This document shows, in pieces, positions 50,582 to 58,575 of a stretch of 64,000 nucleotides of DNA. The stretch is from Streptomyces oryzae. GTDB lineage: Bacteria; Actinomycetota; Actinomycetes; Streptomycetales; Streptomycetaceae. Every line of letters begins with the position of its first letter. Position 1 is the stretch's first letter. The notes beneath the pieces were generated by a model. That model saw nothing but the letters and a program-made list of their open reading frames with translations, ran no database searches and was not told where the DNA came from. Location of the stretch: contig NZ_JADKMA010000011.1 in assembly GCF_017676365.1 (NCBI RefSeq), positions 1-64,000 of the forward strand, given 5' to 3'. A program made the position numbers and the translations under genes.

Positions 50582-52224
50582 GTCTCACCCAGCAGCTCGC
50601 CGCACCCGCCACCCAGCTGGCCGCCGGGGACGCGAGCGATCACCGCCCACTGATCATCACGCTCTTCTCGGTCTTCGTCGTCATCACCCTCGGTGTCACC
50701 GTCTGGGCGGGCCGCCGCACCAAGGACGCCACCGACTTCTACGCCGGCGGACGGCAGTTCAGCGGCTTCCAGAACGGGCTGGCCATCTCCGGCGACTACA
50801 TGTCGGCCGCATCCTTCCTGGGCATCGCCGGAGCCATCGCGCTGGCCGGGTACGACGGATTCCTGTACTCCATCGGCTTCCTCGTCGCCTGGCTGGTGGC
50901 CCTGCTGCTGGTCGCCGAACCGCTGCGCAACTCCGGCCGTTACACGATGGGCGACGTACTGGCCTACCGGATGCGGCAGCGGCCCGTCCGCACCGCCGCC
51001 GGAGTCTCCACCATCGTCGTCTCGATCTTCTATCTGCTCGCTCAGATGGTCGGCGCCGGCGCGCTTGTCGCGCTGCTGCTGGGCATCACCGGCGACACGG
51101 GCAAGAACCTGATTGTCGTCTTCGTCGGCATCGTCATGATCCTCTACGTGACGATCGGCGGTATGAAGGGCACCACCTGGGTGCAGATGATCAAGGCGTG
51201 CCTGCTGATCGGCGGCACCGTCATCATCACCGTCCTGGTCTTCCACAAGTTCAACTACAACCTTTCCTCCCTGCTGGGCGCTGCCGCCGAGAACAGCGGA
51301 AAGGGCGCGGCGTTCCTGGAACCCGGGCTGAAGTACGGCGCAACGACGACCTCGAAGATCGACTTCATCTCCCTCGGTATCGCGCTCGTCCTCGGCACCG
51401 CCGGGCTGCCGCACATCCTCATCCGCTTCTACACCGTGCCCACCGCCAAGGCGGCGCGGAAGTCGGTGAACTGGGCCATCGGCATCATCGGCGTCTTCTA
51501 CCTGATGACCATCGCGCTCGGCTTCGGCGCGGCAGCGCTGCTCAGCCCGAAGACGATCACCGACTCCAACGCGGCGGGCAACACCGCGGCACCGCTGCTC
51601 GCCCAGGAGATCGGCGGCGGCGCGGACTCCACCGGCGGCGCCGTACTGCTGGCGATGATCTCCGCGGTCGCCTTCGCCACCATCCTCGCCGTGGTCGCGG
51701 GACTGACCCTCGCCTCGTCGTCGTCCTTCGCGCACGACCTGTACGCAAACGTCATCCGCAGGGGCAAGGCGACCGAGAAGGAGGAGGTCAAGGCGGCCCG
51801 GGTCTCGGCCGTCATCATCGGCGGCGTCGCCATCGGGCTCGGCATCTTCGCGGGCAAGCTCAATGTCGCGGGGCTCGTCGCCCTCGCGTTCGCGGTCGCC
51901 GCCTCCGCCAACCTCCCCACCCTGCTCTACAGCCTCTTCTGGAAGCGCTTCACCACCACCGGCGCACTGTGGTCGATCTACGGCGGACTGATCTCCTCGG
52001 TGTTCCTGGTGTTCTTCTCGCCGGTCGTCACCGGCAAGGAGACCTCCATGTTCCCCGACGCCGATTTCGCCTGGTTCCCGCTGGAGAATCCGGGTCTCAT
52101 CTCCATCCCGCTGGGCTTCCTGCTCGGCTGGATCGGCTCCCTCCTCTCCAAGGACGAGGGCGCGCAAGGCGCCAAGTACGCCGAGCTGGAGGTGCGCTCC
52201 ATGACCGGAGTGGGCGCCCACTGA
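50578..52224 (+). CDS. Sodium:solute symporter (ActP/MctC-like monocarboxylate transporter)
   Basis: This 548-residue sodium/solute symporter has about 13 hydrophobic segments and the family motifs DFYAGGRQFSGFQNGLAISGDYMSAASFLGIAG and GTAGLPHILIRFYTVPTAKAARKSV. Close relatives carry acetate, pyruvate or related monocarboxylates. It overlaps the DUF485 gene by 4 bp and is followed by a 16-bp terminator stem. The substrate is inferred from family only. Confidence 0.92.
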   Translation: MSLTQQLAAPATQLAAGDASDHRPLIITLFSVFVVITLGVTVWAGRRTKDATDFYAGGRQFSGFQNGLAISGDYMSAASFLGIAGAIALAGYDGFLYSIGFLVAWLVALLLVAEPLRNSGRYTMGDVLAYRMRQRPVRTAAGVSTIVVSIFYLLAQMVGAGALVALLLGITGDTGKNLIVVFVGIVMILYVTIGGMKGTTWVQMIKACLLIGGTVIITVLVFHKFNYNLSSLLGAAAENSGKGAAFLEPGLKYGATTTSKIDFISLGIALVLGTAGLPHILIRFYTVPTAKAARKSVNWAIGIIGVFYLMTIALGFGAAALLSPKTITDSNAAGNTAAPLLAQEIGGGADSTGGAVLLAMISAVAFATILAVVAGLTLASSSSFAHDLYANVIRRGKATEKEEVKAARVSAVIIGGVAIGLGIFAGKLNVAGLVALAFAVAASANLPTLLYSLFWKRFTTTGALWSIYGGLISSVFLVFFSPVVTGKETSMFPDADFAWFPLENPGLISIPLGFLLGWIGSLLSKDEGAQGAKYAELEVRSMTGVGAH

Positions 52225-52230
52225 CCGGCT

Positions 52231-52269
52231 CCGTCTGCTGGGCCCCGGCGCTCGGGGCCCAGCAGACGG
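52231..52269 (+). terminator. Terminator hairpin after the symporter gene
   Basis: CCGTCTGCTGGGCCCC at 52231-52246 pairs perfectly with its complement at 52254-52269 around a 7-nt loop. It begins 6 bp after the symporter stop. Confidence 0.85.
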
Positions 52270-52418
52270 GCACCCCTCCCGGGCGGCGTGCCCCGCGTAT
52301 GCGGCCCAGCGGCAGCCGCACCCCTCTCAGGTGCCAGGACGCAACAATCGGCGCTGTCGGATGTCACAGGCGTGGCCTACGCTGCGGAGCAGATCACGCA
52401 CCTGGGAGGGCCGTCAGC

Positions 52419-53408
52419 ATGCTGCTCGACACCTATGGGCGGGTCGCCACCGACCTGCGCGTCTCGCTGACCGACCGCTGCAACCTGCGCTGCACGTACT
52501 GCATGCCGGAAGAAGGGCTGCAGTGGCTCGCCAAGCCCGAGCTGCTGACGGACGACGAGATCGTCCGGCTGATCCGCATCGCCACCACGGACCTCGGCGT
52601 CACCGAGGTCCGCTTCACCGGCGGCGAACCCCTCCTGCGCCCCGGCCTGACGGGCATAGTCGCGCGCTGCGCCGAGCTGGAGCCCCGGCCCAGAATGTCG
52701 CTCACCACCAACGGCATCGGCCTGGAGCGCACCGCGACAGCGCTCCGCGAGGCGGGCCTGGACCGGGTCAACGTCTCGCTGGACACCCTCGACCCCGAGA
52801 CCTTCCAGCGCATGACCCGCCGCAAGCGCCACGACGACGTGCTCCGGGGCCTGGCCGCGGCGCGCGAGGCGGGCCTGACACCGGTGAAGGTCAACGCGGT
52901 GCTGATGCCGGGGCTCAACGACCAGGAGGCCCCCGAGCTGCTGGAGTGGGCCCTGGAGGAGGGCTATGAGCTCCGCTTCATCGAGCAGATGCCGCTGGAC
53001 GCCCAGCACGGCTGGCAGCGGGACGGCATGATCACCGCCGGTGACATCCTGGAGTCGCTGCGTACGCGCTTCACCCTCACCCCGGAGCGGCAGGAGGAGC
53101 GCGGCTCTGCGCCCGCCGAGCGCTGGCTGGTGGACGGCGGCCCGCAGCGGGTCGGCGTCATCGCCTCGGTCACCCGGCCGTTCTGCCGCGCCTGCGACCG
53201 CACCCGGCTGACGGCCGACGGACAGGTGCGCACCTGCCTGTTCGCCACGGAGGAGTCCGATCTGCGGGGCGCACTGCGCGGCGGCGCCTCCGACGCGGAG
53301 ATCGCGGCACTGTGGCGCAAGGCGATGTGGGGCAAGAAGGCGGGCGCCGGGATCGACGATCCTTCGTTCGTCCAGCCACAGCGCCCGATGTCGGCGATCG
53401 GCGGCTGA
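52419..53408 (+). CDS. moaA: GTP 3',8-cyclase MoaA (molybdenum cofactor)
   Basis: This 329-residue radical-SAM enzyme, with MoaC, converts GTP to cyclic pyranopterin monophosphate. The N-terminal [4Fe-4S] cysteines are C21, C25 and C28 (CNLRCTYC); the C-terminal cluster cysteines are in PFCRACDRTRLTADGQVRTCLF. The protein ends in GG, as functional MoaA proteins do. GGGAGGG lies 9 bases before the ATG at 52419. No other molybdopterin gene is adjacent. Confidence 0.96.
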   Translation: MLLDTYGRVATDLRVSLTDRCNLRCTYCMPEEGLQWLAKPELLTDDEIVRLIRIATTDLGVTEVRFTGGEPLLRPGLTGIVARCAELEPRPRMSLTTNGIGLERTATALREAGLDRVNVSLDTLDPETFQRMTRRKRHDDVLRGLAAAREAGLTPVKVNAVLMPGLNDQEAPELLEWALEEGYELRFIEQMPLDAQHGWQRDGMITAGDILESLRTRFTLTPERQEERGSAPAERWLVDGGPQRVGVIASVTRPFCRACDRTRLTADGQVRTCLFATEESDLRGALRGGASDAEIAALWRKAMWGKKAGAGIDDPSFVQPQRPMSAIGG

Positions 53409-53470
53409 CCGGCCGCGCCGGGTGCAGGCCGACTCTCAGGGGCCCGGCTGCTCTCCGGGAGGCTGGGAGG

Positions 53471-53719
53471 CTAGCTCTCCGGGGCCGACGACTCCCACTC
53501 GGCCAGTGGCACCGTGTCCTTGAGGAAGCCGCGGACGCCGAGGAACTTCGCGAGATATTCGCGGTGCTCCTCGCAGGCCAGCCACGTTTTGCGGCGGTCG
53601 GGGGTGTGCAGCTTCGGGTTGTTCCAGGCCAGCACCCACACGGCCGGCTCACGGCAGCCCTTGGCGGAGCAGATCGGAGTGTCGGGCCCCTCGGCCGAGG
53701 GAGATGCGGAAGGGATCAC
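53471..53719 (-). CDS. Small Cys/His protein, conserved in actinomycetes
   Basis: This 82-residue protein contains CSAKGC and LACEEH, a Cys4-type or Cys3His arrangement (CxxxxC...CxxH) that suggests a structural zinc site, and a conserved WVLAWNNPKLHTPDRRKTW core. Related proteins are sometimes annotated acetone carboxylase, which the small size makes unconvincing. The GTG at 53719 was chosen because GGAGG lies 8 bases upstream; another GTG at 53737 would add six residues. Confidence 0.75.
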   Translation of the reverse strand: MIPSASPSAEGPDTPICSAKGCREPAVWVLAWNNPKLHTPDRRKTWLACEEHREYLAKFLGVRGFLKDTVPLAEWESSAPES

Positions 53720-53771
53720 CCCTCCATCCTCCCTCACGTCCGGGCGGCGAGTTCACGCCCTGGACATTAAA

Positions 53772-53809
53772 CGACGCCGGGCAGCCACGGGGGGAGCCGC
53801 CCGGCGTCG
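53772..53809 (-). terminator. Intrinsic terminator downstream of the DUF3099 gene
   Basis: CGACGCCGGGC and its complement form an 11-bp perfect stem with a 16-nt loop. On the minus strand it is followed by TTTAATG. It separates the DUF3099 gene from the small Cys/His protein gene. Confidence 0.75.
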
Positions 53810-53930
53810 GTCCATCGCTCCGACGGGGGATGCGGAGCGCACCTGAAGTATGGCATGCGGGAGCGGTCGCAGTGCACCGGAACCGCAGGATTGATCTGAG
53901 GTTTTCTTGAGCTTTGCGCGAAGGGCCAGA

Positions 53931-54308
53931 TCAACTGCGGTCGCTCGTCGTCTCGTTCGACTGCGACTCGGCCTCTTCCGGAGCGTCTTCCTCGTCCGCT
54001 TTCGTCACTTGTGAGGCTTCCAGTGCCTCGTGCGCGGGGTCTGGCGGGACCGTCGGCGGAGCCGAAGGCGCGTTCTCCCGGCCCGCGTTGGCGATCACCA
54101 CCGCGATGTACGGGAGAGTCAGCCCGAGCACCAGCGTCACCACTGCCAGCGGACGCTCGACGTTCCACAGCACCACGGTGAGCAGGACGGCGACCGTGCG
54201 GATCAGCATGGAGATCACATAGCGACGCTGCCTCCCCCGCACATCCTCCTGCAGCCCCTGACGGGCCCCGGTGATCCGGAAAACCTCCGGCCGGTGCTGC
54301 TTCCGCAT
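53931..54308 (-). CDS. DUF3099-family membrane protein
   Basis: This 125-residue protein opens with MRKQHRPEVFRITGARQGLQEDVRGRQRRYVISM, the DUF3099 signature, followed by two hydrophobic segments (about 35-52 and 57-75) and a long acidic, Ser/Ala-rich C-terminal tail. Function is not known; the family is confined to actinobacteria. The ATG at 54308 was chosen; a GTG at 54329 with GGAG upstream would add seven residues (VSRWWDL). It lies downstream of tyrS on the same strand after a 367-bp gap. Confidence 0.82.
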   Translation of the reverse strand: MRKQHRPEVFRITGARQGLQEDVRGRQRRYVISMLIRTVAVLLTVVLWNVERPLAVVTLVLGLTLPYIAVVIANAGRENAPSAPPTVPPDPAHEALEASQVTKADEEDAPEEAESQSNETTSDRS

Positions 54309-54675
54309 CAGATCCCACCACCTGCTCACCTGCCGTTCTCCGTGGCCCTGCACGGAGATCCGGACGTTTCCCACGGTACGCCTCGGATGCGTCCGCTTCG
54401 AGACCGGGGCGCTGGGCCCAGCGGACCGGCCGCCCTGCGTACAACGGCGGCACGGCGGCTCCCGCAGGGTGCGTACCCCGACCGGTGAGCCGCCCACAGC
54501 GCGGCCCACCGCGCCCGCCGCGTACCGCGTCCCGGACGCCGATACGCCGCGCAACGTCCCGGACACCGGCCCGCCAGGCGCCGTCCCGGACACGGCCACT
54601 GACCCAGCGTGCAGCGTCATCACCGCCGACCCGCCGACCCGCCAGGCGCCGTCCCGGACGCCGCCCCCGCGGCCG
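54309..54675. other. Gene-free region between tyrS and the DUF3099 gene, with degenerate repeats
   Basis: The 367-bp region has four copies of a CGTCCCGGACRC motif (around 54527, 54555, 54583 and 54651). The 22-mer with core CCAGGCGCCGTCCCGGAC occurs twice, at 54570-54591 and 54638-54659. No convincing gene was found. Confidence 0.7.
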
Positions 54676-56091
54676 TCACAGACCGCGGAGCTCCGCGACC
54701 TTGCGGCCCGCCTTCAGATACACCGCGTCCGCCGCGCCGCCCTCGGTGGGCACCGCCTCGCGGGCGACCTCGGCCAGTGGGCGCAGCGCCTCCGCCTCGG
54801 AGAGCACCACCGCCTGCTGCTTCTGGCCGCTCCGCTCGATGATCAGCCGTAGCCCGTTCTGCTTCGCGATCCGGCGGGCGGCCGAGGCGCTGGGGGTGAA
54901 CTCCAGGACCTTCGTCAGCACAGCGGCGACACCCTCCTCGCCGTGCTCGGCCAGCTCGACGGAGGGCAGCGTCTCGACGTCCGAGAAGGACTTCTTGGAG
55001 AACTGGGCCACGAAATGGGCCCGGGCCGCCATCGCCGCCGGCACTCCGTGCAGGGCCGCGACGACCTCCCCCGCCAGGACCTTCTTCAGGTCCATCGGGT
55101 GCAGGGAGCCCGCCTCGATCCGGGCCTGCACCTGGTCGATCTCCGCGTCTGTCCACTCGGTCCAGGCCCGCAGGTAGGGCGTCATCAGCCGGTCCGGGAT
55201 CGACATGATCTTGCCGAACACCTCGTCGGGCGCGCTGCCCAGGCCCACGTAGTTGCCCTTGGACTTGGACATCTTGGCGCCCGAGCCGTCCGTGCCCTCC
55301 ACCAGCGGCATGGTGACCACGAGCTGCGGCTGCTGGCCGTACGCCTCCATCACCCGGCGGCCCATCTGCAGGTTGAGCAACTGGTCGACGCCGCCCAGTT
55401 CCACGTCGCAGTCCAGCTCCACCGAGTCCAGGGCCTGGGCCACGGGGTACAGCAGCTCGGACATCGTCAGCCCCGAGCCCTCCGAGAGCCGGTTGCGGAA
55501 GTCCTCGCGCTGGAGCAGCGAGGAGACCGGCACCTGCCCCAGCAGCCCCAGCAGCTTCGGCAGCGTGAAGGGGGCCAGCCACTCGCTGTTGTGCGCGAAC
55601 CGCACCTTCTCGAAGTCGAAGAAGGGCCGCACCTGCTCCTGGTAGCCGGACAGGTTCCGCGCGATGTCCTCGTCGGTCAGCGGCGGACGCTCGGCCGTAC
55701 GGCCAGAGGGGTCGCCGATCTTGGCGGTGAAGTCACCGATGATCAGCGTGACGTCGTGGCCCATCCGCTGGAAGCGGCTGAGCACGATCACCGGCACCGC
55801 GTGCCCGAGGTGCACATCCGCCGCCGTCGGGTCGATGCCCAGCTTGACGTGCAGCCCCTTGCCCTGTGCCGCGCGCTCCTCGATCCGCTCGGCGAGCTTC
55901 TCCACCGACGGCAGCAGCTCCACCGACCGCGCGCCGATCAGCTCGGCCTGCTCCGTGGCCGGCAGATCACTCAGGTCCAGATAACGCCGCGACCCGGTCT
56001 CCGCGAGCAGCCGCTCGACGTTGGTGTCGGAGGAGAGGTCCTGGGCCAGCAGTTCACTGGCGCGCTGTACGGAGTCGCCGAGGCGTGTCAC
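54676..56091 (-). CDS. tyrS: Tyrosyl-tRNA synthetase (KMSKS subtype)
   Basis: This 471-residue class I synthetase charges tRNA-Tyr. The HIGH motif is HLGH at 94-97, and the signature loop is KMSKS at 273-277, which marks the TyrZ-like subtype rather than the KFGKT type. The C-terminal S4-like RNA-binding segment is present (TPSASAARRIAKQNGLRLIIERSGQKQQAVVLS). No T-box leader was seen upstream. It starts at a GTG (56091) next to a divergent fabG. Confidence 0.95.
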   Translation of the reverse strand: MTRLGDSVQRASELLAQDLSSDTNVERLLAETGSRRYLDLSDLPATEQAELIGARSVELLPSVEKLAERIEERAAQGKGLHVKLGIDPTAADVHLGHAVPVIVLSRFQRMGHDVTLIIGDFTAKIGDPSGRTAERPPLTDEDIARNLSGYQEQVRPFFDFEKVRFAHNSEWLAPFTLPKLLGLLGQVPVSSLLQREDFRNRLSEGSGLTMSELLYPVAQALDSVELDCDVELGGVDQLLNLQMGRRVMEAYGQQPQLVVTMPLVEGTDGSGAKMSKSKGNYVGLGSAPDEVFGKIMSIPDRLMTPYLRAWTEWTDAEIDQVQARIEAGSLHPMDLKKVLAGEVVAALHGVPAAMAARAHFVAQFSKKSFSDVETLPSVELAEHGEEGVAAVLTKVLEFTPSASAARRIAKQNGLRLIIERSGQKQQAVVLSEAEALRPLAEVAREAVPTEGGAADAVYLKAGRKVAELRGL

Positions 56092-56313
56092 GTCACTGTC
56101 CTGGTGTGGTGGTTGCTGAATACGGTCACGCGAAGTCTATGCGCCCGCACCGGCACCCGATCGCCCCCGGCGTTTCTGTAGGGACTCCACAGGAGGGTGC
56201 AGATGCCCCTGTCCGTGCCCGAGTGCTCGTGTCCTGGCCGCGCCGGATAGGTTCTCTTTGCGAGAGACGCGACAGCAAACCGCGACAGCAGAAGCAGAAA
56301 GGGTGGTCACACA

Positions 56314-57018
56314 GTGAGCCGCTCAGTGCTCGTGACCGGAGGGAACCGCGGCATCGGCCTGGCCATCGCCCGTGCCTTCGCCGAGGCAGGCGACAAGGTC
56401 GCCGTCACCTACCGCTCCGGAGAGCCGCCCGAGGGCTTCCTCGGCGTCAAGTGCGACATCACCGAGCCGGAGCAGGTGGAGCAGGCGTACAAAGAGATCG
56501 AGGAGAAGCACGGCGCGGTCGAGGTACTCGTCGCCAACGCCGGCGTCACCCGGGACCAACTGCTGCTGCGGATGTCCGAGGACGACTTCACCTCGGTTCT
56601 CGACACCAACCTCACGGGCACCTTCCGGGTGGTCAAGCGCGCCTCCCGCGGCATGCTGCGCGCCCGTAAGGGCCGTATCGTGCTGATCTCCTCGGTCGTC
56701 GGGCTGATGGGCCAGGCAGGACAGGCCAACTACGCGGCTTCCAAGGCGGGTCTGGTGGGCTTCGCCCGCTCGCTCTCCCGCGAGCTGGGCTCCCGCAACA
56801 TCACCTGCAACGTCGTCGCGCCCGGTTTCGTCGACACCGACATGACCCGCGCGCTCACCGACGAGCAGCGCGAGGACATCGTCAAGCAGGTGCCGCTGGG
56901 CCGTTACGCCGCGCCGGAGGAGGTCGCCTCCTCGGTCCGTTTCCTGGCTTCCGACGAGGCCGCGTACATCACCGGAGCCGTCATTCCCGTGGACGGCGGA
57001 TTGGGCATGGGTCACTGA
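56314..57018 (+). CDS. fabG: 3-oxoacyl-ACP reductase
   Basis: This 234-residue NADPH-dependent SDR reduces 3-oxoacyl-ACP in type II fatty-acid synthesis. It has TGGNRGIGLAIA at residues 9-20, NAGV, the catalytic Ser in SSVVGLMGQ, YAASK and a C-terminal PVDGGLGMGH. The closest family members are MabA/FabG1. It is followed after 2 bp by the InhA-type reductase gene, the arrangement seen in actinobacteria. It starts at a GTG (56314) that follows GAAAGGG at a longer distance than usual. Confidence 0.94.
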   Translation: MSRSVLVTGGNRGIGLAIARAFAEAGDKVAVTYRSGEPPEGFLGVKCDITEPEQVEQAYKEIEEKHGAVEVLVANAGVTRDQLLLRMSEDDFTSVLDTNLTGTFRVVKRASRGMLRARKGRIVLISSVVGLMGQAGQANYAASKAGLVGFARSLSRELGSRNITCNVVAPGFVDTDMTRALTDEQREDIVKQVPLGRYAAPEEVASSVRFLASDEAAYITGAVIPVDGGLGMGH

Positions 57019-57020
57019 AC

Positions 57021-57800
57021 ATGAGCGGAATCCTCGCTGGAAAGCGCGTACTGATCACCGGCGTGCTGACCGACTCCTCGATCGCCTTCCACGCGGCGAA
57101 GGTTGCCCAGGAGGAGGGAGCCGAGGTCGTGTTGACCGGCTTCGGCCGGCTCTCCCTGGTGCAGCGCATCGCCAAGCGGCTTCCCAAGGAAGCGCCGGTC
57201 ATCGAGCTGGACGTGCAGAACAAGGAGCACCTGGACGGGCTCGCGGCCAAGGTCACCGAGCACTTCGGCGAAGACGCCGCGCTCGACGGCGTCGTGCACT
57301 CCATCGGCTTCGCGCCGCAGGACGCGCTCGGCGGCAACTTCCTCAACACCGAGTGGGAGTCGGTCGCCACGGCCGTCGAGATCTCGGCGTTCTCGCTCAA
57401 GTCGCTGACGATGGCGCTGCTGCCGCTGCTGGAGAAGCGCGGCGCCTCCGTCGTCGGCATGGACTTCGACGCGCAGCTCGCCTGGCCGAAGTACGACTGG
57501 ATGGGCGTCTCCAAGGCAGCGCTGGAGGCCACCTCCCGCTACCTCGCGCGCGACCTCGGCCACAAGAACATCCGCTGCAACCTGGTCTCGGCCGGCCCGA
57601 TCAAGTCGATGGCCGCCAAGTCCATCCCGGGCTTCGAGGAGCTGTCCGACGTCTGGAACACCCGCGCCCCCATCGGCTGGGACCTGACCGACCCCGAGCC
57701 CGCAGGGCGCGGCGTCGTCGCCCTGCTCTCGGACTTCTTCCCGAAGACGACCGGCGAGATCGTCCATGTCGACGGCGGCGTCCACATGATGGGGGCCTAG
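57021..57800 (+). CDS. fabI: Enoyl-ACP reductase, InhA-type
   Basis: This 259-residue NADH-dependent enzyme reduces the enoyl-ACP double bond in fatty-acid synthesis. Its active site has Y158 and K165 in KYDWMGVSK, the same spacing and numbering as mycobacterial InhA, and the cofactor segment GVLTDSSIAFHAAK. VGMDFDAQLAWP and the C-terminal IVHVDGGVHMMGA fit the InhA group. With the upstream fabG it forms the last two reductive steps of the elongation cycle. Confidence 0.95.
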   Translation: MSGILAGKRVLITGVLTDSSIAFHAAKVAQEEGAEVVLTGFGRLSLVQRIAKRLPKEAPVIELDVQNKEHLDGLAAKVTEHFGEDAALDGVVHSIGFAPQDALGGNFLNTEWESVATAVEISAFSLKSLTMALLPLLEKRGASVVGMDFDAQLAWPKYDWMGVSKAALEATSRYLARDLGHKNIRCNLVSAGPIKSMAAKSIPGFEELSDVWNTRAPIGWDLTDPEPAGRGVVALLSDFFPKTTGEIVHVDGGVHMMGA

Positions 57801-57845
57801 GGGTGTGAGGGCCCCAGAGGTGTGGGGCGCGGCCCCCGGCACCGG

Positions 57846-58556
57846 CTACAGCGCGCCGTGGCCCCATTCCGCCGTATGTGAGGCCGCCTCCTTGGAGGCG
57901 GCCTCCGCGTCCTGGGCGCGGATGGCCTCCAGCAGCCGGGTGTGGTCCATGTAGTTCTCCGGGCGCAGCTCCTCGCCCACGTCCTGCCTCAGGTAGGCCC
58001 GGAGCACCTCGCCGAGGTCGGCGTACACCTCCGCGAGCACCTCGTTGTGGGAGGCGGAGACCACGCCCATGTGCAGGCTGCGGTCCGCGTCGATGAAGTG
58101 CTCGACGTCGCCCGAGTCCCACGCCGCCTCGCGGCGCTCCAGCAGTCCGTCCAGCTGCCGTACGTCGGCGTCCGTACGGCGGCGTGCCGCCAGCCGTGCG
58201 CCCGCCGTCTCCAGCGCGGAGCGCAGCTCCGCCACGTGCCGCAGATCGGCCCCGGCGAACCTGCGGTGCATCACCCCGGCCAGCTCGCTGGTCGCCACCA
58301 CATAGGTGCCCGAGCCCTGCCGGATGTCCAGCAGCCCGTTGTGCGCGAGGGCGCGCACCGCCTCCCGCACCGTGTTGCGGGCCACGCCGAGCTGCTCGAC
58401 CAGTTCGGGCTCGGTCGGGATGCGGCTGCCCACCGGCCACTGCCCGGAGGTGATCTGCTGCCGCAGGGCCGCGATCACCTGGGTGGCCAAGGGGGCACGA
58501 CTGGGGGCGGAGAGCGCGGGGAGCGAAGGCGAGTCAATTGGTTGGCCGCTATTCAT
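57846..58556 (-). CDS. GntR-family (FadR subfamily) regulator
   Basis: This 236-residue regulator has a GntR winged helix (LATQVIAALRQQITSGQWPVGSRIPTEPELVEQLGVARNTVREAVRALAHNGLLDIRQGSGTYVV) and an FCD ligand domain (LRHVAELRSALETAGARLAARR through DADRSLHMGVVSASHNEVLAEVYADL). It is divergent from the CynX/NimT transporter gene with only 11 bp between start codons, and the operator overlaps both. It probably responds to the transported solute or a derived acid. Confidence 0.93.
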   Translation of the reverse strand: MNSGQPIDSPSLPALSAPSRAPLATQVIAALRQQITSGQWPVGSRIPTEPELVEQLGVARNTVREAVRALAHNGLLDIRQGSGTYVVATSELAGVMHRRFAGADLRHVAELRSALETAGARLAARRRTDADVRQLDGLLERREAAWDSGDVEHFIDADRSLHMGVVSASHNEVLAEVYADLGEVLRAYLRQDVGEELRPENYMDHTRLLEAIRAQDAEAASKEAASHTAEWGHGAL

Positions 58557-58575
58557 CCCATGATTCTATGATGGG
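58557..58575. promoter_or_regulatory. Candidate GntR operator overlapping both divergent starts
   Basis: CCCATGAT and ATGATGGG form a near-palindrome (one mismatch) around TCT. It fills the space between the GntR start (58556) and the transporter start region (58568-58571), so a bound regulator could block both genes. Confidence 0.55.

Noticed and set aside
54309..54623. N-terminal extension of the DUF3099 protein (VSGT-repeat segment)
   Set aside because: The conserved family start is MRKQH; the extension is built from degenerate DNA repeats and has no homologous pattern.
56092..56313. T-box riboswitch upstream of tyrS
   Set aside because: No T-box core sequence, specifier loop or terminator/antiterminator pair was found in the divergent tyrS/fabG region.
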